Position numbers and translations under genes: made by a program
The notes under the pieces: model-generated
The model's database searches: none
The model's input: only the letters and a program-made list of their open reading frames with translations
What the model was told of the DNA's origin: nothing
Part shown: positions 16,774-24,963 of the stretch, in pieces
How positions within the stretch are numbered: the stretch's first letter is position 1
How the letters are laid out: each line of letters starts with the position of its first letter
Assembly: GCF_000350525.1 (NCBI RefSeq)
Contig: NZ_AOCN01000015.1
Location: 310,001 to 374,000 of the forward strand
Length of the DNA stretch: 64,000 nt
From: Leucobacter salsicius M1-8
GTDB taxonomy: Bacteria > Actinomycetota > Actinomycetes > Actinomycetales > Microbacteriaceae
Direction of reading: 5' to 3'

Positions 16774-17682
16774 TCAAGCCGCTTCCTCACCGCTGACCTT
16801 CTTCCCGTGAGCTTTACGCGTGCGCTGCAGCTGCGTTTGTATGAGGCCCTCATAGAGGGTGGTGAGCTTCTCGCTCGTGACAGCTCCTCGCATCTGCGCC
16901 GCATGCTCGATCTGCGCGAAAGTCTCCACCTCTGACTTCTGTCGAGGTTTCGCCATATGGCTCCCGCGCTGACGCGGATCAATCCCGAGCACGCGCCGCC
17001 TGATCAGATCAGCGACTGTGAGATTGAAAACCTCTGCCTCCGCTTCAGCCCTTTCTCGTGCCTCATCAGAAAGACTCACAGTAGGGGAGGAGGCTATGGT
17101 CCGCTCTGAAGACTGCGGCCGACGCCCCACATTTGTCTGCGCTCCACTCTGTAGTCGAATGAATCCTGCAGTCTCATCCCCTGCGGATACAGCGGTGAAG
17201 AGTGGAGGGCGAGTCAGGAGGTCCTCCACAAACGCGGTCACGCTCTTACCTGCAGCGGTAGCCCGCTCCCGCAGGTCACCCATCTCCGACTCAGTGAGAT
17301 TCAAGCGCTGATGCTTTGGATGAATGCGCGGGGGAGTACCCTCACCGCCCTGCTTCATGTCCTCTCGTATACCCTTCCGGGCTTCCTCTGCCTCGCGGCG
17401 AGCTTGAGCGGCTTCAGCCCGCTCGGTTTTCCTGCGCCCTATCTCTTCGATACTGCCCGCGAGCTCGGCGATCCACGCGCGATTCTCTTCAAGCTTTCCG
17501 CCTGCAGCCGCCTTCTTCTCTTCAAGGCGTTCACGCTGCGCCGGGGTGAGCTCTCCCTGCAGCTGCTGCTCCATCTTTTCGAGCAGCTGTATCGCCCTCT
17601 CTTCTCGCCTCTCTGCTGCCTCTAGCTTCTGCTTTGTGTGGGGGAGGCACCGCTGTCCTCCATCACTTTTTGATCTGCACAT
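16774..17682 (-). CDS. Cys-tagged coiled-coil protein with RHH-like segments
   Basis: 302 residues. Begins MCRSKSDGGQRCLPH, the same tag as the SprT-like protein. A coiled coil rich in Glu/Arg covers about 15-105. Two segments look like ribbon-helix-helix or MobC-type DNA-binding units: RLNLTESEMGDLRERATAAG near 125 and TVSLSDEARERAEAEAE near 195, followed by DLIRRRVLG. It may be a relaxosome- or Rep-accessory protein, which is inference. It is the only minus-strand gene in the left two thirds of the element. Confidence 0.6.
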   Translation of the reverse strand: MCRSKSDGGQRCLPHTKQKLEAAERREERAIQLLEKMEQQLQGELTPAQRERLEEKKAAAGGKLEENRAWIAELAGSIEEIGRRKTERAEAAQARREAEEARKGIREDMKQGGEGTPPRIHPKHQRLNLTESEMGDLRERATAAGKSVTAFVEDLLTRPPLFTAVSAGDETAGFIRLQSGAQTNVGRRPQSSERTIASSPTVSLSDEARERAEAEAEVFNLTVADLIRRRVLGIDPRQRGSHMAKPRQKSEVETFAQIEHAAQMRGAVTSEKLTTLYEGLIQTQLQRTRKAHGKKVSGEEAA

Positions 17683-18191
17683 CTTTTCTGTCCTAACTTT
17701 TTGCGAAGCTCGTGTCGGCCTCGCAAGTAGTTATCGGCAGATTGGTCCCTCTCGATACCGTGCATGGATGAGGAAACTCATTTTGTCCCCTGATCCATGC
17801 ACACATATGGCGGGACAAAAGTGGGGCCCTCTCGCGCACCCTGCACCCCCGAGGTACAAATCCCCCAAGGCCCCCTCGATGCGTGAAAGCGCCCGATCCA
17901 CCAAGCCCCCAAATCTGTACCCCAAGGGTGCAAAACGGGCCATCTTCCCAAAAACCCCGGAAAATGGATTCTGAGACACTTTCATGGGCGGGGGTGTCCG
18001 AGTGTGCCACTTCCGCCCCAAAGTGCGTTAAAACGGCCCCTGTGTGCGTTTGGGACCCTGTTTTGAGATATTTGAGACATAAGGAAAAGCAATAGCAGGC
18101 AAAACCCCACCTTATTGCAATGTCGGTGGCTGACGCGAAGATGTACCCATCACCTACAAAACCGCTATATGAGCCCACGGAAGGAAACCTC
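17683..18191. other. 509-bp non-coding region with palindrome copy 7
   Basis: It holds the best palindrome copy: TTTTGTCCCC (17781) and CGGGACAAAA (17811-17820) around CATGCACACATATGG. The rest, 17820-18060, has C-rich strings and a weak inverted GGTACAAAT/ATCTGTACC pair about 70 bp apart. It lies between divergent genes and could hold an origin or control region, but I see no specific origin signature. TTTTGAGATATTTGAGAC lies at about 18060. Confidence 0.45.
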
Positions 18192-18545
18192 ATGGCCACA
18201 CTTCTCACCCCCGCCACCATCACCACCGTTCGCGGCATGGTCTCCCTCGCTGAAGCAGCTCACCTGACCGGCTCTTCACTCGGACGCTTCCGCTACAACC
18301 GCCCCCGCCTGCAGGAGCTCGGTGCGACTATCACCGAAAAATCTTGGGCCATCCCGCTCGCCGCCCTCGTGAAGATGGAATGGCTCACCCCCGCTCAAGC
18401 TGCAGAAGTAAAGCCCTCACCGCTCGACCTCGCACAGGACCGAATCGCAGAGCTCGAAGCGCAGCTCGCCTCTACTCGCGAAGAGCTCGCTGCTGTACAA
18501 GCAGAAGCAGGAGCACGTCGCACCCTCTTCGGACGTCGCCGCTGA
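18192..18545 (+). CDS. putative HTH DNA-binding protein with coiled-coil tail
   Basis: 117 residues. Residues about 15-60 (MVSLAEAAHLTGSSLGRFRYNRPRLQELGATI) resemble a winged-helix/excisionase-type HTH with the SLAEAAxLTGxS turn. Residues 75-108 form a coiled coil (DRIAELEAQLASTREELAAVQAE) and the end is basic (RRTLFGRRR). ATG 18192 follows AAGGAAA; a longer form from 18120 is less likely. It is the best candidate in the element for a recombination directionality factor or regulator, but this is only inferred. Confidence 0.55.
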   Translation: MATLLTPATITTVRGMVSLAEAAHLTGSSLGRFRYNRPRLQELGATITEKSWAIPLAALVKMEWLTPAQAAEVKPSPLDLAQDRIAELEAQLASTREELAAVQAEAGARRTLFGRRR

Positions 18546-18576
18546 AAGATTCCGGGGCAGCTCCCCACCTCAATAG

Positions 18577-18616
18577 AACCCCTGCACTTCGTTGAAAGTG
18601 TGGGGGTTTTCTTTCT
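18577..18616 (+). terminator. hairpin terminator
   Basis: AACCCC..CACTT / AAGTG..GGGGTT stem followed by TTTCTTT. Confidence 0.7.
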
Positions 18617-18747
18617 CCGCCACCCCGCTGTCACGCATCAAGGTGACCATTTCTGCACATCTCGAAATGGAAAGCCGATACATAGAGGTGTGATCTAGCG
18701 AGCTCGCTCGTGAAGGGTCACCTCAATCAATCACAAAGGAGAAAGAA

Positions 18748-19353
18748 ATGAACACATCTGCAGCTACAACCCGCTTCTGTATGACCGAGACCGCGAAGAA
18801 AAAGCTCATCGCCGGATCGGCCGCAGCCGCCCTCGCGCTCGGCGTCATTGGGGGCGGAGCCTATGCCTCGTGGACCGCCTCTCAGGGCTTCGAGCAGGAA
18901 GTCACTATCGCTGAAGCCGTACAGATGGAGTACACCATCGACAATGGCGCTACGTGGGTGCCTTTCGATGGCACTACAGCATCCATCGGGCTTGGCTTCT
19001 CTGACGGATGGCTTGGGCTGACGCCCGGAGCCTCCGCATCGACAGGAATATACGACACCGAGGTGCTGCAGATTCGTCAAGTCAACCCTCTTGGCGATGG
19101 GATAGCTCCTATCGTCAAGCTCGCTTCCGCGACGCTCAATACAGAGGGTGACGTTTTTGAGGGCAGTACGCCTGCAGAAGCTTCCGTGGATTTGGGCGCG
19201 CTCGATCCTGACACCTCTGCTGCTCCTTTCTCACCGGGGATAGCAATGCCCGTTACTTTGGCAGTGAGCATTCCTGACAGCATGGATGACAGCTATGCCG
19301 GAAGCACCGGCAAAGTGATCCTGAATCTCGAAGTGGAGACGTACACAATCTAG
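18748..19353 (+). CDS. SipW-dependent secreted protein (TasA/camelysin-like)
   Basis: 201 residues. The N-terminal region KKKLIAGSAAAALALGVIGGGAYASWTAS matches the SipW-dependent signal peptide (basic start, Gly-rich hydrophobic core, YASW near the cleavage site). The mature part of about 155 residues is beta-strand-like, ending KVILNLEVETYTI, as in TasA/camelysin-type surface or fibre proteins. It lies 183 bp upstream of a SipW-type signal peptidase, which is very probably its processing enzyme. AAGGAG precedes ATG 18748; a CCGATACATAG box lies about 75 bp upstream. It may form a surface layer or fibre that assists mating contact. That role is inference. Confidence 0.7.
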   Translation: MNTSAATTRFCMTETAKKKLIAGSAAAALALGVIGGGAYASWTASQGFEQEVTIAEAVQMEYTIDNGATWVPFDGTTASIGLGFSDGWLGLTPGASASTGIYDTEVLQIRQVNPLGDGIAPIVKLASATLNTEGDVFEGSTPAEASVDLGALDPDTSAAPFSPGIAMPVTLAVSIPDSMDDSYAGSTGKVILNLEVETYTI

Positions 19354-19370
19354 GGTTTTCCTGAGCACCT

Positions 19371-19420
19371 GTAGGGGCCTAAGCATTCACCAACATGGAT
19401 ACTTAGGCCCCTACTTTTTT
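19371..19420 (+). terminator. hairpin terminator
   Basis: GTAGGGGCCTAAG / CTTAGGCCCCTAC with T6. Confidence 0.9.
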
Positions 19421-19536
19421 GCGGACTCTCGCGCTTTCTTTCTTCTCCTTCGCGCATCTTGTACTGAGATGCCGATCTTTATGGATAGCGCCGCGCCACT
19501 GTCACAGGCGACGGCATCAAAGAGAGAGGACACGAC

Positions 19537-20220
19537 ATGAAGATTTTCCTGAAAGCGATAGGAGGGCTGATCTACACCGCCATCATGGTGATGCTTGTGC
19601 TCGGGGCCCTGCTCACTGCACTGACACAATCCCACACCGTCGCACTTTTCAGCACGCAGTCAGCCTCAATGGAGCCTCGCTATCCCACAGGGGGGTTGAC
19701 TCTCGCTGTCACAGTCGATCACGAAACGATCCGGGAAGGCGATGTCTTCTTCGCGCAGCAGAAAGGTAACGAACGCTTCGTCATGCACCGTGTTATCGCC
19801 GTCTCTGACACTGTGGCAAAGGGGGAGACGGTTTTTCTTTCTGAGGATGGCGGCGACACTTACACCCGCACCGTGATCGAGGAAGACACCCCTGCCGCAG
19901 AGCTGACCGGTGGAGCGGGACTCCTCTATGGCCCCACAGACATCGCGGTACGCATGCAAGGGGACGCGAACCCCACTGCTGACGGGGAGACGTACCTGAT
20001 TCACTCACAAATATGGAAGCCGGTACTGCAGGTGAAAGGCGCAGGCTACGTCTTCGACCTCCTCACCTCTCCCACGACACTCCTTTGGGGTGGAGGCACC
20101 CTCATCATCTTCATGCTTGTGGTGCTGCTGATTCCTACTCGTAAGCCTGAGAGCTCTGCTGTGACGGATAGGGGCACTACTCTCAACCATGAGCCGACCG
20201 CACAGGAGGAGGGCAAGTAA
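19537..20220 (+). CDS. sipW: signal peptidase I, SipW/ER type
   Basis: 227 residues with an N-terminal membrane helix (about 8-30) and a C-terminal one (about 175-205). Catalytic Ser44 lies in STQSASMEP and His84 in RFVMHRVIAV. The Ser-His dyad (His instead of the bacterial Lys) marks the S26B/SipW class, which processes TasA-like substrates. It lies next to a likely substrate gene (18748). The M50-like gene starts 3 nt after its stop, so the two are co-transcribed. The element thus carries its own export-processing enzyme. Confidence 0.8.
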   Translation: MKIFLKAIGGLIYTAIMVMLVLGALLTALTQSHTVALFSTQSASMEPRYPTGGLTLAVTVDHETIREGDVFFAQQKGNERFVMHRVIAVSDTVAKGETVFLSEDGGDTYTRTVIEEDTPAAELTGGAGLLYGPTDIAVRMQGDANPTADGETYLIHSQIWKPVLQVKGAGYVFDLLTSPTTLLWGGGTLIIFMLVVLLIPTRKPESSAVTDRGTTLNHEPTAQEEGK

Positions 20221-20223
20221 GCC

Positions 20224-21090
20224 ATGACAGTCGCCACCATCATCGCCTTCATCTTCGCTGCTGCCGTCGCCATCACAGCCCTCATCTTCAATGACCGTCT
20301 CCGCCAAATACCCGAGACGGTCGAGACTATCTTTCATGAGGCAGGGCACACCCTCATGGGTGTCGCTTTCATGCAATCGCTACCCCTCCGGACGACTTTC
20401 TTCAGTAAGGCCGAAGCCCAAGTAAGCAGCCTGACTTTCTCTGAAAGTCGGGGAGTCACCTACCTGATGCCCGCGTATGGTGGCTATCTTTTCCCGGTGC
20501 TCGTCGGGCCTGCACTTCTTCTCTTTTCGCTCACCCCTACGATTCAGGTGCCTTTCCTGCTGCTCGTCCTCATAGCGCTGTATGGACTCATGGCGGTCAT
20601 GCTGCACTTCTTCTATGCAGTGAGAGTCATCATCACACTCGCCTTCCATATAGGTGTCGTCCTACTGCTCCTCGCACCACCCGAGTTGATGCAGAACCAC
20701 GGCAGTGTCGCGGGCGTGCAGGCAGGCGCAGCCATCATAGGAGCCGTGTTCGTGTGCCTCGTCTTGGGGGCGTGGACGCACCTCTTCACGATTTGGCGGA
20801 AGGATTCTCTCAGGACTCTCGCTGTGCTGATCATCTCCGCCGCACTAATCGCCGCCCTCTTCCTCTTCCCGACCGCGACTGCTCCCGTGCTTTTCGGACT
20901 CGGCATATTTTTGACGCTCTCGGGATGGAAGACCATCTTCGTGCACAATCACCATGGGGGAGATTTCGGAATCATCGAAGAAGACCTTGGGGGCAGCTCA
21001 CGCGGATGGTTTGTCCTCTTCTGTGCAGTAGCGCTGCCGATTTCTCTCGCTGCGACTGCACGCCTCCTGTGGGTGCTCGCCCTCACGTAG
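20224..21090 (+). CDS. M50B-like membrane metalloprotease
   Basis: 288 residues with about eight membrane helices. IFHEAGHTLMGVAF (His38, Glu39, His42) sits just after the first helix, as in M50-type site-2 or M50B-like proteases. A possible second metal-ligand region, NHHGGDFGI, lies near residue 240. It is immediately downstream of the SipW gene and probably co-transcribed with it. A role in clearing or processing membrane-bound signal peptides, or in regulated release of a membrane factor, would fit the neighbourhood but is inference. Confidence 0.7.
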   Translation: MTVATIIAFIFAAAVAITALIFNDRLRQIPETVETIFHEAGHTLMGVAFMQSLPLRTTFFSKAEAQVSSLTFSESRGVTYLMPAYGGYLFPVLVGPALLLFSLTPTIQVPFLLLVLIALYGLMAVMLHFFYAVRVIITLAFHIGVVLLLLAPPELMQNHGSVAGVQAGAAIIGAVFVCLVLGAWTHLFTIWRKDSLRTLAVLIISAALIAALFLFPTATAPVLFGLGIFLTLSGWKTIFVHNHHGGDFGIIEEDLGGSSRGWFVLFCAVALPISLAATARLLWVLALT

Positions 21091-21135
21091 CAGCCTCACA
21101 CGGCGACCGCCTACGCCTCTCTGACGCACTCCTTA

Positions 21136-21170
21136 GCGCCCTGCAGCTCATCCCTGCACGGGCGCTTTTT
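21136..21170 (+). terminator. hairpin terminator
   Basis: AGCGCCC TGCAG ... CTGCA GGGCGCT-type stem then T5, directly joined to promoter module copy 2. Confidence 0.7.
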
Positions 21171-21217
21171 GGTGTCTGAAATCGGAATGTCTGATGGGTC
21201 TCATTCTGCCGATATTT
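21166..21217 (+). promoter_or_regulatory. two-block promoter module, copy 2
   Basis: Identical 20-base block, then 20 unrelated bases, then CTGCCGATATTT, as at 14684. It precedes the wall-anchored protein gene. Confidence 0.65.
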
Positions 21218-21271
21218 GAGGGCGAGAGTTCATCACGAACTCACCCCATAAATACCGACAAAGGAGAAAAT

Positions 21272-22663
21272 ATGTCATCACTCACTACCACCGCTGCCGC
21301 CCTCATCGTCAGCACATCGCTCGCTCTTGGAGGTGTCATGCCTGCTGCGTTTGGTGGGCCGGCTCCCATGAGCTCTGCTCCTGCGAGCGCCCCTGTAGCC
21401 GCTCCTACCGCAGACGGAGAAGACCTCATCGTAGTCTCCTACATCCAAGAGCCATGGGTAGAGGAAGCGCCTGAGCAGGCGATTCTTCATCTGCCCGAGA
21501 TTGAAGGCGTCATTTATGAACGAGTCTCAGGGAGCAACTCCAACGGGGCGAGTCTCATCAGTTACGACTTCTACGTAGAAGCTTCCGCAGCCCCCGGCTA
21601 CATCCTCAACCCTGACCTCCTCGGCGATGGCGAGACGGCGGTGCCCTTCTACCTCTCGGGCTCGTACGAATCCGACTACTATCTCATCGAGATTGAAGAA
21701 CCGGAAGTGCCCACCGCATACGGACCCTCGTGGGACGATGTCGTCTTTGGCCCGCAGGATGGATTCTCTTTCGAGGAAGTCTCCATGGATCAAGATTATG
21801 ACTCCATGACCGGAGCCCCTATATACCGCTTCGAGGCTCTCGCAGTCGCTGCCCCCGGAAGCATGTTCTATGGGGGCATCAAAGAAAAGCCGTACGTCTT
21901 CTTCTTCTCTCCCGAGGTCATCAACGTCCACGAGCCTCTACTCGATTTCGATTTTGTGAATCTCGACCGCGAGACCGGAGCTGCAACCGTACGTGCAGTG
22001 ATGACACTGACAAATGACAACAGGATCACATGGCTCGTACCCGGATGGGAAGAAATCGCGCCCAACATTTTTTCGCAGGAAAGGACTAAGGACTACCGCC
22101 TCGGCGGCTTCAGCTTTTCCGCTTCGATCCAAGCTGTTCATGACAAGTCTGTCTTCCTGTACGGAAATGATACGGCGATAGATATGGATGGCTACCTGCA
22201 GATGCCCCTGAACTTCTACGAGGCGTTCGTCTGCACCTTTGACGATGGGAGTATCGGGATGCCCGATGAGCAGGGTGGATGTACTCCACCTGTGACGACT
22301 GATCCTGAAGAGCCGACCACTGACCCCGACCCGGAGACTCCTGTCATTCCTGAGCCGGAAGACCCGGAGACTCCTGTAACGCCGGAGGACCCGGAGACTC
22401 CCGAAAAGCCGGAGCCTGAGGAGCCAAAGAAGTCAAAGAATCCCGGTGGACCGAGTATCGAGGATGGGACGCCCGGTAAGACGACAACTCGTACCTTCAC
22501 CCCCGCTGAAGACACCCCCGCTGAAGACACTCCTGATGAGCTCACGCAGACCGGTAGCGAGGTCTCCCCGCTGCTTATCGGTGCCGCAGGCGTGATGCTG
22601 TTTGGTGGCGCTCTTGGGCTTGGTGGCGTGGCTGCTGCTCGTCGCCGTAACGCTGACGTCTAA
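21272..22663 (+). CDS. LxxTG cell-wall-anchored surface protein
   Basis: 463 residues. Signal peptide (SSLTTTAAALIVSTSLALGG, cleavage about 27-35), an extracellular region of about 300 residues with no recognised domain, then a Pro/Glu/Asp/Thr spacer (about 350-415, repeated DPETPV units) that would span the wall. The sorting signal LTQTG is followed by a hydrophobic helix and RRRNADV. LTQTG instead of LPxTG suits class E-type sortases of high-GC actinobacteria; no sortase lies in the window, so the host enzyme would be used. AAAGGAG precedes ATG 21272. A candidate mating-contact or adhesion protein of the element. Confidence 0.75.
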   Translation: MSSLTTTAAALIVSTSLALGGVMPAAFGGPAPMSSAPASAPVAAPTADGEDLIVVSYIQEPWVEEAPEQAILHLPEIEGVIYERVSGSNSNGASLISYDFYVEASAAPGYILNPDLLGDGETAVPFYLSGSYESDYYLIEIEEPEVPTAYGPSWDDVVFGPQDGFSFEEVSMDQDYDSMTGAPIYRFEALAVAAPGSMFYGGIKEKPYVFFFSPEVINVHEPLLDFDFVNLDRETGAATVRAVMTLTNDNRITWLVPGWEEIAPNIFSQERTKDYRLGGFSFSASIQAVHDKSVFLYGNDTAIDMDGYLQMPLNFYEAFVCTFDDGSIGMPDEQGGCTPPVTTDPEEPTTDPDPETPVIPEPEDPETPVTPEDPETPEKPEPEEPKKSKNPGGPSIEDGTPGKTTTRTFTPAEDTPAEDTPDELTQTGSEVSPLLIGAAGVMLFGGALGLGGVAAARRRNADV

Positions 22664-22678
22664 GCGATCACCTAACTG

Positions 22679-22720
22679 CTTCGCCCCCCGGTCTCTCTTG
22701 AGCTCGGGGGCGAAGCTTTG
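22679..22720 (+). terminator. hairpin terminator
   Basis: CTTCGCCCCCCG / CGGGGGCGAAG then CTTTG, which runs into the left arm of palindrome copy 8. Confidence 0.8.
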
Positions 22721-22752
22721 TCCTCGATTACTGTGCACGAGCATGGGACAAA
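22717..22752. repeat. palindrome copy 8
   Basis: TTTGTCC at 22717, TGTGCACGAGCA in the centre, GGGACAAA at 22745-22752. Confidence 0.7.
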
Positions 22753-22784
22753 TCTCTGCCGATAGAGGAGGGAGCCGAGAAAGC

Positions 22785-22824
22785 CTCAAATCGAGACTCC
22801 GGCACTGATGAGCCGTTAGGTATA
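22785..22824 (+). promoter_or_regulatory. promoter-like box
   Basis: CTCAAATCGAG (22785) and GCCGTTAGGTATA (22812-22824), 34 bp before the next ATG. Confidence 0.55.
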
Positions 22825-22857
22825 GGGGAGAGTAAGCCTCATACCGAAGAGAACCCA

Positions 22858-23619
22858 ATGACCACCAATACGAACCCCCAAGCCCCATCGCCGTCGCTAG
22901 AGCAAGTCCTTCAGCTTTACACGCTCTTCCCTGCCGAGTATCGCGCGCGATTCTTCGCTACCAACCGTCGCCACTTCGAGCAGACATGGAATAGCCGCAC
23001 GGACTTCAGGAGCCAAGCATCACACAGGGCGGGCTCCATGGGGGACTTCTATAAGCAGCACCTGCCTTCATCCCCTGATGTCTTCGCAGAGATATATGCC
23101 TCCGTGAAGCTGCAGCACATCGCCTACTGCGCAACTGCTCTCGCGCCCCTGCTACCGCCCAACCCGCATCACAGTCCCCTCGCGACTGCCCACCTCATCA
23201 CTATCCACATGCTTTGTGATCGCACTTTCGCAGGGTTCACAGATGAGACCGTGCTCCTCGACTTCGTAAATAGCCACTACGACGGTTATGCACGGGCGAC
23301 CTTCATGACAGGTAAAGAGGATCGCGCTCTAGGGGTAGACATGCTGATTGAGAATCCTCTTCAGAAAAAGGATGGCGACTACTTCGTGCAGGTCAAACCG
23401 GCGTCATTCTTCAAGGGTGGAGGCGACAAGAATCCCCTCCTCACCCGCGACCGTCGGGCTCTTTTCAATAAGGTGACAGCCACAGAGAAGCGGACACAGA
23501 CCACTGTTTATTGGTACGTCATCCCCGCCAACGGGGTCATAACGCCTCCGTCACCTCACCACCGCCTCCTCCTCACTACCGAAGAAGCATGGGATTTAGT
23601 ACCCGCTCACCTTCGCTAA
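22858..23619 (+). CDS. putative PD-(D/E)XK-type nuclease
   Basis: 253 residues. The segment EDRALGVDMLIENPLQ then DGDYFVQVKPASFF has the order Glu154, Asp161, Gln178-x-Lys180, matching the D-...-QxK variant of the PD-(D/E)XK core found in type II restriction enzymes. The region before it is helical. No methyltransferase lies next to it; the nearest is about 8 kb away and is self-contained. A stand-alone nuclease could be a defence, anti-phage or DNA-processing enzyme. The fold call rests on the motif alone. It is a single-gene unit with its own palindrome and promoter box; AGAGAA precedes the ATG. Confidence 0.55.
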   Translation: MTTNTNPQAPSPSLEQVLQLYTLFPAEYRARFFATNRRHFEQTWNSRTDFRSQASHRAGSMGDFYKQHLPSSPDVFAEIYASVKLQHIAYCATALAPLLPPNPHHSPLATAHLITIHMLCDRTFAGFTDETVLLDFVNSHYDGYARATFMTGKEDRALGVDMLIENPLQKKDGDYFVQVKPASFFKGGGDKNPLLTRDRRALFNKVTATEKRTQTTVYWYVIPANGVITPPSPHHRLLLTTEEAWDLVPAHLR

Positions 23620-23745
23620 AAACTTTGGAAGTTTTTGAGCCACCAAAATGGTGCATCTATTTGAGACGCTCAAGGACAGATTGACCGATCTATGTATGTA
23701 GCTGCAGGAACTCGTCCTGCACATCACCGATTGGAAACAGAAAAA

Positions 23746-24711
23746 ATGTGTCAGAAGAAACCGGGGCTCCGATGCCAAAATCATGCAAGTAAAGACCTCG
23801 CGAAAGCTACTAAAGCTCTCGCCGTCGCTCGTGAGAAAGAAAGTTCTTTCACCTCAAATGATGAGGAAGTGCCGCCCGCACTTCAGCGTCAGCTCTTTAC
23901 TGCGACGGCAGTACTGCAGAAGCGCAGCATTCAGTATCACGAAGTGGCAGTATCGAAAGAGGCCACTGCAAAATCGACTCTCACTCTTTTTGAGCAGCAG
24001 GGCGGAGAAGAAACTGAAGCGGTGAAAGAAGCGCGCGAAATCATCTCGCTCGTGACCGACATCAAAACAAAAAATCCCTCCTACTACGGCTTCCTGAAAA
24101 CTTCGGTTCGAGCGAAGAAAGCGCTCCCGCAGTTTCGCTCAAAGGGTGCTCTGCCGCCCTCAAATGATGCTCGTGTGGCTTTGATGAAGCTCCTCCGCGA
24201 TCAAGCGCCTGCTGAGTATGGAGAGGCTGAGGCGGAGATTCTCGCGACCGCGCAGAAAGAACTCACTGAAGGCAAACCCATCGCCTCCTCCGTGTCGGAA
24301 GCATTCACAAAAGTTCAGGCCCGTCACCCTAACGCAGACAAAAATGAGGTCGGCATTCGTGCTCGTCTCGCGTCAGGTCAGCCCGTCATAGAAGAAGCAG
24401 ATGAAGCTACAACAGCCGATGAAACTGCTCTCCGCCAACGCCTCGCAAAGCCGAAGCCCGTCATCAATAAGGAAGAGGAAGTGCATGACATGGAGAAAGA
24501 GGGCCGTGAAATGTTCGCTCGGCAGGCACAAGCGAAGCTTATGAGGGAAAGGCGTGAGCAGATCGAGCTCGCTGCGAGTGAGAGAGAAATGCAGCGCATC
24601 CGTGAAGGAAAGCCGAAGGGAGCCGAAGCCCCTGCAGCACCGCCGAAGCTTTCAGCGAAAAAGCCTCAGAAACTGCCAAGGATTACACCTCCTCGCCGCC
24701 GAAAGAAGTAA
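23746..24711 (+). CDS. Cys-tagged charged helical protein
   Basis: 321 residues. Begins MCQKKPGLRCQNH, a shorter form of the Cys...Arg-Cys tag on the 14811 and 16774 proteins. The rest is very Lys/Glu/Ala-rich helix, with a coiled coil in 255-300 (EKEGREMFARQAQAKLMRERREQIELAASEREMQ) and a strongly basic end (PKKLPRITPPRRRKK style). No enzyme motif. ATG 23746 is chosen because it gives the tag at the N-terminus; an upstream in-frame ATG at 23692 lacks a ribosome site. The basic tail may bind nucleic acid. Function unknown. Confidence 0.55.
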   Translation: MCQKKPGLRCQNHASKDLAKATKALAVAREKESSFTSNDEEVPPALQRQLFTATAVLQKRSIQYHEVAVSKEATAKSTLTLFEQQGGEETEAVKEAREIISLVTDIKTKNPSYYGFLKTSVRAKKALPQFRSKGALPPSNDARVALMKLLRDQAPAEYGEAEAEILATAQKELTEGKPIASSVSEAFTKVQARHPNADKNEVGIRARLASGQPVIEEADEATTADETALRQRLAKPKPVINKEEEVHDMEKEGREMFARQAQAKLMRERREQIELAASEREMQRIREGKPKGAEAPAAPPKLSAKKPQKLPRITPPRRRKK

Positions 24712-24730
24712 GTAGGCCGATACTTCACCC

Positions 24731-24783
24731 AACGCCCCCTCTCTCTCGCATACGGGTCTCGCGAAGAGTGGGGGCGTTTTTTG
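24731..24783 (+). terminator. hairpin terminator
   Basis: AACGCCCCC ... GGGGGCGTT with T6, merging into palindrome copy 9. Confidence 0.8.
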
Positions 24784-24817
24784 TCTCTAAGCATGCACAC
24801 AATCGCGGGGACCGAAA
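24777..24817. repeat. palindrome copy 9
   Basis: TTTTTTGTCTC, GCATGCACACAATCGC and GGGGACCGAAA. The central half is nearly identical to copy 1 at 8708. Confidence 0.65.
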
Positions 24818-24871
24818 CGCCCTCCCTCTCTCCACGTTTGGTCCCTTGATTGAGTGCATTCCCGGAAAAGT

Positions 24872-24912
24872 CTCAAAACTGTACGCCGCGAACTATCGCG
24901 CTGTTAGCTATA
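24872..24912 (+). promoter_or_regulatory. promoter-like box
   Basis: CTCAAAACTG (24872) and GCTGTTAGCTATA (24900-24912), 52 bp before the next ATG. Confidence 0.5.
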
Positions 24913-24963
24913 AGTCATAACCCGCATCTCATACCGAGAGATGCCAAGAGAAAGAATCCCAAC

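Noticed and set aside
17683..18191. Rolling-circle double-strand origin
   Set aside because: C-rich with weak inverted repeats, but no recognisable nick site; cannot be supported from sequence alone.
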